From Candidatus Poseidoniaceae archaeon (GTDB lineage: Archaea; Thermoplasmatota; Poseidoniia; Poseidoniales; Poseidoniaceae), in contig JASLVI010000082.1 of the NCBI GenBank assembly GCA_030741455.1, forward strand, positions 1 through 6,384: a stretch of DNA of 6,384 bases. The letters are read 5' to 3'. The translations under genes and the position numbers were made by a program. Positions 1 through 5,839 of this stretch are shown here, piece by piece. The notes under the pieces are model-generated. The model was not told the DNA's origin, did not search any database, and saw only the letters and a list, made by a program, of their open reading frames with translations. The stretch's first letter is position 1; every line of letters starts with the position of its first letter.

Positions 1-70
1 TGAGGTCCTTATTGCGGCGAGTCCACGTTCCTCGGTACGTGCTGTTATTATTCGCCCACCTTTTGTATAG
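1..70 (+). CDS. gcvT: Probable C-terminal end of glycine cleavage T-protein (partial)
   Basis: An open frame runs from base 2 to a TAG stop at 68-70, and its start lies before the window. The visible 22 residues end in RAVIIRPPFV. T-protein (aminomethyltransferase) commonly ends in a short beta strand of the form 'A-V-V-x-x-P-F-V/Y', and this gene sits directly before the two glycine decarboxylase genes on the same strand, where gcvT is often found. T-protein transfers the methylene group from the aminomethyl-lipoyl H-protein to tetrahydrofolate, releasing ammonia. The identification rests on a very short tail plus context, so another gene ending here is possible. The other forward frames of this stretch show no better candidate. 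Confidence 0.55.
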   Translation, partial: EVLIAASPRSSVRAVIIRPPFV

Positions 71-140
71 ACGGCCCTCGTTTCTTGATGGTTCAATGAC
101 GAACATTATGAGCGCTACGCGATTGGTTGTTATTGTCTGC

Positions 141-145
141 GGAGG
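141..145 (+). promoter_or_regulatory. Shine-Dalgarno sequence deciding the gcvPA start
   Basis: GGAGG lies 8 bases before ATG 154. It selects that ATG over the upstream in-frame TTG codons at 127 and 133, which precede the ribosome-binding site and would place it inside the coding region. The spacer from the previous stop (71-153) shows no strong TATA box; a weak ATTATGA at 104-110 is the only candidate, so read-through from the upstream gene is likely. Confidence 0.8.
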
Positions 146-153
146 CAAGTCCT

Positions 154-1524
154 ATGGTCGACCAACTACCAAACCTCGGAAGAGAAGAAGAAATGCTGAA
201 AGAGATGGGTGTTGCATCCATCGATGCTCTGTTTGCGGATGTTCCCGAATCTGTACGAATGGTTGGCGATTTACCTTTGCCAGATGCACAAAGCGAGGAG
301 GAGTTGCTCGCCGATGCAAAGCGTTTGCTTGGGTCAAACGTGGCACTTGGTGATCAACCATCGTTTCTTGGAGCAGGTTTGTATCGAAACTTCGTTCCAT
401 CCAGTGTTTTCCAGCTGATTACACGGGGTGAATTCCTGACTTCCTACACACCATATCAGCCTGAAGTTTCACAAGGTATGCTGCAAGCTATGTGGGAGTT
501 TCAATCCCTCATTTCAGAATTGATTGGAATGCCAATTACCAACCTTTCATTGTATGATGGTTCGACTGCAGCAGCAGAAGCATTGACCTGTGCTGTTCGA
601 GTACACAACCGCAAGGCTGAACAGAAGGATACGGTGTACATCTCAGAATTAACGCCTCCCGATCGTGTCTCTGTTATCTACAATTATTGTCAAGGTGCAG
701 GTATTGAGATCAAAACGCTACGACATGATGACAATGGTTGCATCAATCTCGCAGATGTTGAGCGAGCACGAGGTTCTTGCGCAGTATATGTTGAACAACC
801 CAACCCGATTGGTATCATCGATGATGGCTACCCTTCCTTGAAGGAGATTATCGGTGAGAATACGGCCCTCATTGTCGGCGTACAACCCGTTTCACTCGGT
901 CTTCTCGAAGCACCAGGTCATTACGGAGCAGACATCGTGGTCGGTGAAGGTCAGCCGTTAGGAAGCCCAATCACTGGCGGTGGGCCAATCTACGGAATCT
1001 TCGGTTGCACAAAACCCTATCTTCGTTTGATGCCAGGTCGTATCGTGGGTCGAAGTATCGATGTTGATGGGAAAGAAGCATATTGCCTCACACTTTCCAC
1101 GCGGGAGCAACATATTCGACGCCATCGAGCAACATCGAATATCTGTACAAATGAAACCTTGATTGCTCTCATGGGAGCTATGCATATGTCCTTACTCGGG
1201 CCTGAAGGGTTGCAACACCTCGCAACTCGAAATATGGCCGCTTCGACCCAACTGAAGCGCCAATTGTCTGAACTGGATTCGGTACATCTCCCATATGCAT
1301 CTCAGTGCCATTTCAACGAATTCGTTATTGAATTGCCTGCTGCAACTTCCGAATGTTTGACCTATCTCGAGGGTGATGGCGTCATCGGTGGCTTTGACGT
1401 ATCGCAATGGTACCCTGAGAAAACGAATCAAATGTTGCTCTCAGTAACCGACCAGACCACTAAGCAAGACATTGATCGATTGATTCAATCGCTCTCAAAC
1501 TGGACCGAGGAGGTGAACGCTTGA
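154..1524 (+). CDS. gcvPA: Glycine dehydrogenase (decarboxylating) subunit 1
   Basis: This is the first half of the split P-protein of the glycine cleavage system. With GcvPB it forms the PLP enzyme that decarboxylates glycine and passes the aminomethyl group to lipoyl H-protein in the cytoplasm. The product has 456 residues, close to the usual length of about 440-460. Family motifs appear in order: EMLKEMGVASIDALFADVP at 13-31, FLGAG at 71-75, SYTPYQPEVSQG at 97-108, SLYDGSTAAAEA at 132-143, EQPNPIG at 214-220, GEGQPLGSPITGGGP at 264-278, and MPGRIVG ... TREQHIRRHRATSNICTNE at 293-334. This subunit carries no PLP lysine; that lies in GcvPB. The start is ATG 154, set by GGAGG at 141-145, and the N-terminus then matches the family's. 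The gene overlaps gcvPB by 4 bases, implying coupled translation. No lesions are seen. Confidence 0.96.
   Translation: MVDQLPNLGREEEMLKEMGVASIDALFADVPESVRMVGDLPLPDAQSEEELLADAKRLLGSNVALGDQPSFLGAGLYRNFVPSSVFQLITRGEFLTSYTPYQPEVSQGMLQAMWEFQSLISELIGMPITNLSLYDGSTAAAEALTCAVRVHNRKAEQKDTVYISELTPPDRVSVIYNYCQGAGIEIKTLRHDDNGCINLADVERARGSCAVYVEQPNPIGIIDDGYPSLKEIIGENTALIVGVQPVSLGLLEAPGHYGADIVVGEGQPLGSPITGGGPIYGIFGCTKPYLRLMPGRIVGRSIDVDGKEAYCLTLSTREQHIRRHRATSNICTNETLIALMGAMHMSLLGPEGLQHLATRNMAASTQLKRQLSELDSVHLPYASQCHFNEFVIELPAATSECLTYLEGDGVIGGFDVSQWYPEKTNQMLLSVTDQTTKQDIDRLIQSLSNWTEEVNA
1509..1516 (+). promoter_or_regulatory. Strong Shine-Dalgarno sequence for gcvPB
   Basis: GGAGGTGA, a full anti-16S complement, lies inside the last codons of gcvPA and 4 bases before the TTG at 1521. 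It supports the non-ATG start and reinitiation at the overlapping stop/start (TTGA, 1521-1524). Confidence 0.85.
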
Positions 1525-3020
1525 GTCGTTTGTTTGATCATAATGGTGCACAAGGGAAAGGATATGCCCAACCTGCGCCACTTCTTCCGGCTTCTGAACT
1601 AAATTTACCTTCGAACATGGTAAGAAAGCAACTTCCTCGATGGCCACGTCTTTCAGAACCGGAGATGGTACGACATTACACATGGTTATCGAAACGAAAC
1701 TTTGGGATCGATACTGGCTTTTATCCACTTGGATCTTGTACGATGAAACACAATCCCCGTGTCAACGAAGTCGTTGCACAACTTCCCGGAATTGCAGATA
1801 TACATCCACATCAGCCTGAACATCAGTTGCAAGGTTTGCTCTCAATCTACTATGAGATGCAAGATATGTTGGCCATCTGTGCTGGAATGGATGCAGTTAC
1901 ATTGCAACCTGTAGCTGGTGCACAAGGTGAATTTACTGCTGTACGCTGCTTCCAAGAGTACTTCCGTCATCGTGGTGAGCATCATAGAACCAAGGTCATC
2001 GTTCCTGATTCTGCGCACGGTACAAATCCTGCGAGTGCAGCAATGGCTGGTTTCGAAATCATTGAAATTCCAAGTCAAGAAGATGGACGAATCGATCTTT
2101 CGGCACTCCGTGCTGTAGTAGGTGATGATACCGCTGCAATGATGATTACAAATCCAAACACGCTCGGTCTCTTTGAGCAAGATATCGCTGAAGCATCTGA
2201 AATTGTGCACAATGTTGGCGGTTTGATGTATTATGATGGGGCAAACTTCAATGCAATTCTTGGACGAACAAGCCCAGGACTGATGGGCTTTGACGCCGTA
2301 CACTACAATCTTCACAAGACGTTTAGTCAACCGCACGGAGGCGGAGGTCCAGGTTCAGGTCCAATCGGTGTCAAGGAACATCTCGCAGCCTTCCTGCCCT
2401 CTCCTATTGTTTCACGTCGTAGTCCAACTGAATCAGAAGAGCAGCAAGCTGTTGATGATTACTGGTACACATGGCACGTTCCTGAACATACCATTGGTAA
2501 GGTTCAGCAATGGCATGGTAACGCAGGGGCTGTCATTCGATGCTGGGCATATTACCGTCGGTACGGCAAAGAACTTCGAACAATGTCTGAACATGCTGTT
2601 CTCAATGCGAACTATTTGCGTCATGCTATCCATCGTGAAGCGAAAGCTGCAGGTGTTGATCATCTCTTCGTGGATGGTGCTGACACCGTTGTTGCTAAGC
2701 ACGAGTTCACATTATCATTAGGTCCTGCCAAGGAATCGCTCGGAATCTCGGCGATGGATGTTGCGAAAGGTTTGCTTGACATGGGCTACATGGCGCCAAC
2801 GGTCTACTTCCCTCTGGTCGTTCCAGAGTGTATGATGATCGAACCGACCGAAACTGAATCGAAGGAAACTCTTGATACATTCGCGAAGGACTTCTGTAAG
2901 GTATTGCAACTCGATGCTGAAACTCTACACAACGCTCCGATTACAACACCTGTTCGTCGTGTCGATGAGGTGTATGCTGCACGAAATTTGTGCTTACGTC
3001 ATCCATTTGATGATGAATAA
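1521..3020 (+). CDS. gcvPB: Glycine dehydrogenase (decarboxylating) subunit 2
   Basis: This is the PLP-binding half of the split glycine decarboxylase, a fold-type I enzyme. The product has 499 residues, within the family's usual range of about 480-500. The Schiff-base lysine is K266 in HKTFSQPHGGGGPGSGP, followed by the glycine-rich loop. Other family motifs are FYPLGSCTMKHNPR at 67-80, QPVAGAQGE near 133-141, DSAHGTNPAS at 163-172, ITNPNTLGLFE near 209-219 and the C-terminal PTETESKET. The start is TTG 1521, overlapping the gcvPA stop by 4 bases. The nearest in-frame ATG lies 32 codons downstream, past conserved N-terminal sequence, so TTG with its strong Shine-Dalgarno is preferred. The last 22 bases overlap the end of a minus-strand gene. 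The protein appears intact and functional. Confidence 0.96.
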   Translation: MSRLFDHNGAQGKGYAQPAPLLPASELNLPSNMVRKQLPRWPRLSEPEMVRHYTWLSKRNFGIDTGFYPLGSCTMKHNPRVNEVVAQLPGIADIHPHQPEHQLQGLLSIYYEMQDMLAICAGMDAVTLQPVAGAQGEFTAVRCFQEYFRHRGEHHRTKVIVPDSAHGTNPASAAMAGFEIIEIPSQEDGRIDLSALRAVVGDDTAAMMITNPNTLGLFEQDIAEASEIVHNVGGLMYYDGANFNAILGRTSPGLMGFDAVHYNLHKTFSQPHGGGGPGSGPIGVKEHLAAFLPSPIVSRRSPTESEEQQAVDDYWYTWHVPEHTIGKVQQWHGNAGAVIRCWAYYRRYGKELRTMSEHAVLNANYLRHAIHREAKAAGVDHLFVDGADTVVAKHEFTLSLGPAKESLGISAMDVAKGLLDMGYMAPTVYFPLVVPECMMIEPTETESKETLDTFAKDFCKVLQLDAETLHNAPITTPVRRVDEVYAARNLCLRHPFDDE

Positions 3021-3373
3021 GATCGTAGTGTACTCGGCTCTTGTGTGTGCTGCAACAATTCCCATGTGAGTTGTGATGAATAGACGATTAAAGCCATTCC
3101 TAGAAGGACTAATTCGATGAGAAGCATCCACCATGATGCAACAAAAGCGGTCGCCACAAGCATCGACGAGAGCATGAGTAAGCCAAGGACGGTGATACTT
3201 GGGCGAAATCGCACCAACAACTCATCACCAATTTCATTGTACGTGAGGATGACAAATTGAAACAGTCCACGATAGACCTGTATTTCTTGTCCCTTGTGAA
3301 CAAGGTGCAAATCATGATGCTGATCTAAGCGGGCAAGAAATGCCTCAGAATCACATCGATACACCTGTTCCAT
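2999..3373 (-). CDS. Unrecognised membrane protein, two transmembrane segments
   Basis: I do not recognise this family. With the ATG at 3373-3371 the product has 124 residues. A soluble N-terminal part of about 58 residues includes the histidine-rich stretch LDQHHDLHLVHKGQEIQVYRG. Two adjacent hydrophobic helices follow at about 59-79 (ITVLGLLMLSSMLVATAFVA) and 81-101 (WMLLIELVLLGMALIVYSS), with the tight turn SWW between them. A short polar, serine-rich tail follows. The frame stays open upstream, so starts at ATG 3391 or TTG 3421 (140 residues) are possible. I chose 3373 because an AATTATAT box lies about 27 bases upstream, as expected for a leaderless archaeal transcript, and because no Shine-Dalgarno precedes any candidate. 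It is divergent from the next membrane gene, and its 3' end overlaps the gcvPB 3' end by 22 bases. Confidence 0.72.
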   Translation of the reverse strand: MEQVYRCDSEAFLARLDQHHDLHLVHKGQEIQVYRGLFQFVILTYNEIGDELLVRFRPSITVLGLLMLSSMLVATAFVASWWMLLIELVLLGMALIVYSSQLTWELLQHTQEPSTLRSYSSSNG

Positions 3374-3395
3374 GAGGTGTCGAATATTCATTCTT

Positions 3396-3405
3396 GATAT
3401 AATTT
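3396..3405. promoter_or_regulatory. AT-rich TATA-like element between two divergent genes
   Basis: GATATAATTT reads as TATAAT on the plus strand and AATTATATC on the minus strand. It is the only AT-rich patch in the intergenic region. On the minus strand it sits about 27 bases before ATG 3373, the right distance for a leaderless start. On the plus strand it would place a transcript start near 3425-3430, giving a leader of about 25-30 bases before ATG 3455. Archaeal TATA boxes bind TBP nearly symmetrically, so one element serving both genes is possible, but this is inference from spacing alone. Confidence 0.5.
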
Positions 3406-3454
3406 CATCGCCGATATCCAACAGACAGAAGAACCCGAATCGTTTGGTCCTGAC

Positions 3455-4069
3455 ATGGTTGGGCTGTTTGTTGCAGACTGGTACCCATCCGAAGAAAAAG
3501 CAGTGATGAACATCCCTCTCTTCACATTGGCAGGTTCGCTTTTGACAATGGCCTTTCCATTACTTATGCTTCTCTCTGGGAAATACACCTCATTTGTTCC
3601 TTGGTTGACCCTCATCTCTGCTGTTCTTATCGGCTTGGCATTGTTGTCAACGTTCTCTCAACGTCGTGTGTTGATTCTTCACCGAGGTGTTCATGTTGGT
3701 GTTGTTTATTTTGCACTGGCAATCATTTTTGCATTCATGGAACAATATTCCCAATACATTGGGTTGCTGTTTTGTGTTCTCCTTTTCATCGTCACGTTCC
3801 GAGTTGCCAACAAAACTTCAGCAGGTCATGGCGTACAGTTCCGACGAGAATGGGATGCGTCCCGTCTTCTCAAATTAAACCCGAAACGTCTTGGCCACTG
3901 GAACATTGTTAATGCAAAAGCGAGCAATGGAATCATGGCTGTATCGAGAACAAGACATCAACTTGCTGTAGTTTATTGTACGTTCGACGAGGAAGGTTGT
4001 TGGCTTCACCTCGATGTCTTCTCACAGCAGATTTTCAATCTTGAAGGATTTTTGATTGAAGATGCGTGA
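3455..4069 (+). CDS. Unrecognised membrane protein, four transmembrane segments
   Basis: The product has 204 residues and no family that I recognise. A short acidic N-terminus (VADWYPSEEKA) is followed by four hydrophobic segments at about 19-40, 47-67, 80-97 and 100-116. A soluble C-terminal domain of about 85 residues has a basic start (RREWDASRLLKLNPKRLGHW) and strand-like hydrophobic runs (LAVVYCTFDEEGCWLHLDVF). Arginines cluster after segment 2 (QRRVLILHRG) and after segment 4, suggesting by the positive-inside rule that both these sides and the C-terminal domain face the cytoplasm. The first usual start is ATG 3455, with no convincing Shine-Dalgarno. The frame stays open back to 3398, and the codons just before the ATG (TEEPESFGPD) look protein-like, so a longer form with an unusual start cannot be excluded. 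It is divergent from the two-helix gene and lies 39 bases before purE. Confidence 0.8.
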   Translation: MVGLFVADWYPSEEKAVMNIPLFTLAGSLLTMAFPLLMLLSGKYTSFVPWLTLISAVLIGLALLSTFSQRRVLILHRGVHVGVVYFALAIIFAFMEQYSQYIGLLFCVLLFIVTFRVANKTSAGHGVQFRREWDASRLLKLNPKRLGHWNIVNAKASNGIMAVSRTRHQLAVVYCTFDEEGCWLHLDVFSQQIFNLEGFLIEDA

Positions 4070-4076
4070 GGGGTCA

Positions 4077-4084
4077 TCTAAAAG
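4077..4084 (+). promoter_or_regulatory. TATA-like box for a leaderless purE transcript
   Basis: TCTAAAAG sits about 25-32 bases before the purE ATG, the usual box A distance from an archaeal transcript start, while the bases before the ATG contain no Shine-Dalgarno. Together these suggest that transcription begins at or next to the start codon. It would drive purE and the adjoining guaAB. No clear purine-rich BRE is visible before it. Confidence 0.45.
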
Positions 4085-4108
4085 AACTACCCGCGATGCG
4101 GATTAGTC

Positions 4109-4588
4109 ATGGATGTATCTATCTTACTTGGCTCGAAGTCTGACATGCCGATCGCAGAAAAGTGCACAAAGGTGCTCGACAAATTCGGTGTAAATTATCA
4201 ATTGCGTGTGGCTTCTGCACATCGCTCCCCAAAATTTGTTGAGGACATTATTCACAAAGCAGAGGAAGATGGGTGCAAAGTTTTCATCGCAATGGCTGGT
4301 CTTGCCGCCGCACTACCAGGTGCTGTTGCAGCACTTACCACGAAGCCAGTGATTGGTGTTCCATGTGGTGGTCGAGTGCCATTCGATTCACTCCTTTCGA
4401 TCGTTCAGTTGCCTCCTGGTGTTCCAGCAGCAACCGTTGGTGTTGATCGAGGTGACAACGCAGGTCACCTTGCTGTCCAAATGCTTGCTCTTGTCAACGA
4501 TGATATGGCACAACGCCTCGTTCAAGACAAACTCGATCAAGTTGAGCGTGTACTCCAAATGGATCGAGAAGTCAACGGCAGGGCTTGA
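4109..4588 (+). CDS. purE: N5-carboxyaminoimidazole ribonucleotide mutase / AIR carboxylase
   Basis: PurE makes 4-carboxy-5-aminoimidazole ribonucleotide in de novo purine synthesis, either from N5-CAIR made by PurK or directly from AIR and CO2 in some subclasses. The product has 159 residues, typical for the single-domain enzyme. Visible motifs are the nucleotide-phosphate loop LLGSKSDMPIAE at 6-17, SAHRS at 36-40 with catalytic-type His38, AMAGLAAALPGAVAALTTKPVIGVP at 61-85 (described in two parts: the AIR-binding glycine loop, then the PVIGVP strand), DSLLSIVQLPPGVPAATVG at 93-111, and DRGDN at 113-117, the archaeal-type ending. Position 68 is Ala where the PurE sequences I recall have His (AAHLPG), and the loop before DSLLS seems one residue short. 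The start is ATG 4109. guaAB begins one base after its stop. Confidence 0.94.
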   Translation: MDVSILLGSKSDMPIAEKCTKVLDKFGVNYQLRVASAHRSPKFVEDIIHKAEEDGCKVFIAMAGLAAALPGAVAALTTKPVIGVPCGGRVPFDSLLSIVQLPPGVPAATVGVDRGDNAGHLAVQMLALVNDDMAQRLVQDKLDQVERVLQMDREVNGRA

Positions 4589-4589
4589 G

Positions 4590-5537
4590 ATGTTCGATGC
4601 GCCTGAATTTATCGAAGAATCGATTCAGCAAATGAAGTCAACCATTGACGATGTTGCCATCATTGCGTGTTCAGGTGGTGTTGATTCAACCGTCGCTGCT
4701 GTTATTGCAAACAAGGCCGTTGGTAATCTGTTGCACTGTGTCTATGTTGATACGGGTTTCATGCGAAAGAATGAGACAGAAGAAATCGAGGCAATGCTTG
4801 CTGAGCAAGGTATCAATCTGATTACTGTAAAAGCAGCTGATCGCTATTTTGAGGCACTTCAAGGTGTTACCGAACCAGAACAAAAGCGCAAGGTTATCGG
4901 TGAATTATTCATCCGAATCTTCGAAGATGAACAGAAGAAATGTGGTGCAAAGTACCTCGTTCAAGGGACCATTGCGCCCGACTGGATTGAATCGGGTGGC
5001 GGTGTTCGAGACACCATCAAGTCGCATCACAACGTTGGCGGATTACCTGAAGATATGACGCTTGAAGTCGTTGAACCTCTCCGTGAATTGTACAAAGATG
5101 AAGTTCGAGAACTTGCCCGAGAACTCGATATTATCGTAGCAGAGCGACAACCGTTCCCAGGTCCTGGATTGGCGGTGCGAACACTTGGTGACTTGACACC
5201 AGAACGTGTTGAAGTCGTTCGTGAAGCCTGTGCTATCGTTGAAGAAGAATTTGAAGCAGGTGCAGCAGCAGGAGAAATGGAACTTCCTTGGCAGTATTTT
5301 GCAGCACTCCTACCCGTTCGTTCAGTTGGGGTCCATGGCGATGTCCGTGCCTATGGGGAAACGATCGTTGTTCGTGCAGTACGAAGCATGGATGGAATGT
5401 CGGCAAGATACTCTGAGATTCCACATCACATTCTCCAGAGAATTAGTACACGAATCACCAACACGGTCAAGGGTGCTGTGAATCGAGTCGTCTACGATAT
5501 TACGCACAAACCACCGGGTACGATCGAGTGGGAATAA
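4590..5537 (+). CDS. guaAB: GMP synthase, ATP-pyrophosphatase subunit B
   Basis: This subunit adenylates XMP with ATP and replaces the AMP with ammonia to give GMP. In archaea the ammonia comes from a separate glutamine amidotransferase (GuaAA), which is not in this window. The product has 315 residues, near the usual 305-315. Motifs are the PP-loop SGGVDS at 28-33, VDTGFMR at 53-59, LVQGTIAPDWIES at 123-135, KSHHNVGGLP at 144-153, EPLRELYKDEVR at 162-173 and RQPFPGPGLAVR at 186-197. The C-terminal dimerisation domain ends in the diagnostic RVVYDITHKPPGTIEWE at 299-315. The start is ATG 4590, giving the archaeal-type N-terminus MFDAPEFIEE. A partial Shine-Dalgarno AGGG (4580-4583) lies 6 bases before it. 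One base separates it from the purE stop, so translational coupling is likely. The gene is intact. Confidence 0.96.
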   Translation: MFDAPEFIEESIQQMKSTIDDVAIIACSGGVDSTVAAVIANKAVGNLLHCVYVDTGFMRKNETEEIEAMLAEQGINLITVKAADRYFEALQGVTEPEQKRKVIGELFIRIFEDEQKKCGAKYLVQGTIAPDWIESGGGVRDTIKSHHNVGGLPEDMTLEVVEPLRELYKDEVRELARELDIIVAERQPFPGPGLAVRTLGDLTPERVEVVREACAIVEEEFEAGAAAGEMELPWQYFAALLPVRSVGVHGDVRAYGETIVVRAVRSMDGMSARYSEIPHHILQRISTRITNTVKGAVNRVVYDITHKPPGTIEWE

Positions 5538-5541
5538 GACG

Positions 5542-5691
5542 TTAATCATCGTCTTGCTCATTTTGCATTCGTTTGATGAGTTTGACCTTTTGATTATGCT
5601 TGAAATACGTATACCAATTCCAAAATTGTGCTGCAACGGCAATTGGAAGAATGAAGCAAAACAAGATGCCGAGTACAATTTCGGATACCAT
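5542..5691 (-). CDS. Small single-pass membrane protein, 49 residues
   Basis: ATG 5691-5689 to TAA 5544-5542 encodes a 49-residue protein that I do not recognise. An N-terminal hydrophobic helix at about 4-22 (EIVLGILFCFILPIAVAAQ) is followed by an aromatic belt (FWNWYTYF, 23-30), a basic stretch (KHNQKVKLIKRMQ, 31-43) and an acidic tail (NEQDDD). By the positive-inside rule the basic tail should be cytoplasmic. AGGTGA at 5701-5696 lies 4 bases before the ATG and is a good Shine-Dalgarno. The hydrophobic-aromatic-basic order is protein-like, which argues against a chance frame. It starts 32 bases after the tRNA 3' end on the same strand and ends 4 bases from the convergent guaAB stop. Co-transcription with the tRNA is possible, because no clear TATA box lies between them. 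Confidence 0.72.
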   Translation of the reverse strand: MVSEIVLGILFCFILPIAVAAQFWNWYTYFKHNQKVKLIKRMQNEQDDD

Positions 5692-5695
5692 GTAT

Positions 5696-5701
5696 TCACC
5701 T
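5696..5701 (-). promoter_or_regulatory. Shine-Dalgarno sequence of the 49-codon gene
   Basis: On the minus strand AGGTGA is followed by four bases (ATAC) and then ATG 5691. It matches the core of the sequence used by gcvPB and is the main reason to accept this short reading frame as a gene. Confidence 0.65.
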
Positions 5702-5723
5702 GATTAAGTTTGGAGATGTAGTA

Positions 5724-5796
5724 CGCCGATTGTGGGGCTCGAACCCACGACCTTGGGATTAACAGTCCCACGCTCCACCAGCTAAGCTAAATCGGC
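5724..5796 (-). tRNA. tRNA-Asn (anticodon GTT)
   Basis: The 73-base minus-strand gene folds into a full cloverleaf. The acceptor is GCCGATT/AATCGGC, T8-A9 follows, and the D arm is GCTT/GAGC with loop AGCTGGTG. The anticodon arm is TGGGA/TCCCA with loop CTGTTAA and anticodon GTT at 5763-5761. The variable loop is AGGTC, and the T arm is GTGGG/CCCAC with loop TTCGAGC. The discriminator base is G at 5724. CCA is not encoded, and there is no intron. One oddity is G at position 21 where A is normal. It lies between the phosphorylase gene and the small membrane gene, all on the same strand. Confidence 0.96.
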
Positions 5797-5817
5797 GAGT
5801 TTGTCCACCAACATCTC

Positions 5818-5824
5818 CTTTATG
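5818..5824 (-). promoter_or_regulatory. Probable TATA box of the tRNA-Asn gene
   Basis: On the minus strand CATAAAG lies about 22-28 bases before the first base of the mature tRNA, in the 43-base gap after the phosphorylase stop. The position fits an archaeal box A with a very short 5' leader. It is assigned by spacing and AT content only. Confidence 0.45.
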
Positions 5825-5839
5825 ATGGCTTCCATCTAT

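Noticed and set aside
127..153. TTG codons at 127 and 133 as the gcvPA start
   Set aside because: They lie before the GGAGG at 141-145, which is correctly spaced for ATG 154, and the family N-terminus matches the shorter form.
1477..1489. Palindrome-like GATTGA-T-TCAATC near the end of gcvPA
   Set aside because: It lies in coding sequence, is short, and has no partner copy or suitable position for a regulatory site; chance is sufficient.
1842..2336. 164-codon minus-strand frame inside gcvPB
   Set aside because: It is antisense to a conserved enzyme, rich in Cys, His and Ile, and lacks a start signal. It is a shadow of the gcvPB codons.
2290..2721. 143-codon plus-strand frame inside gcvPB
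   Set aside because: It is out of frame with the strongly conserved gcvPB sequence (K266 loop), and its composition is unlike a protein.
4353..4589. Open frame before ATG 4590, suggesting a 79-residue extension of GMP synthase
   Set aside because: It lies wholly within purE in another frame, its residues match no family, and the archaeal N-terminus begins at ATG 4590.
5322..5771. 149-codon minus-strand frame starting inside the tRNA and running into guaAB
   Set aside because: It begins within the tRNA gene, overlaps both the 49-codon gene and guaAB, and has no ribosome-binding site.
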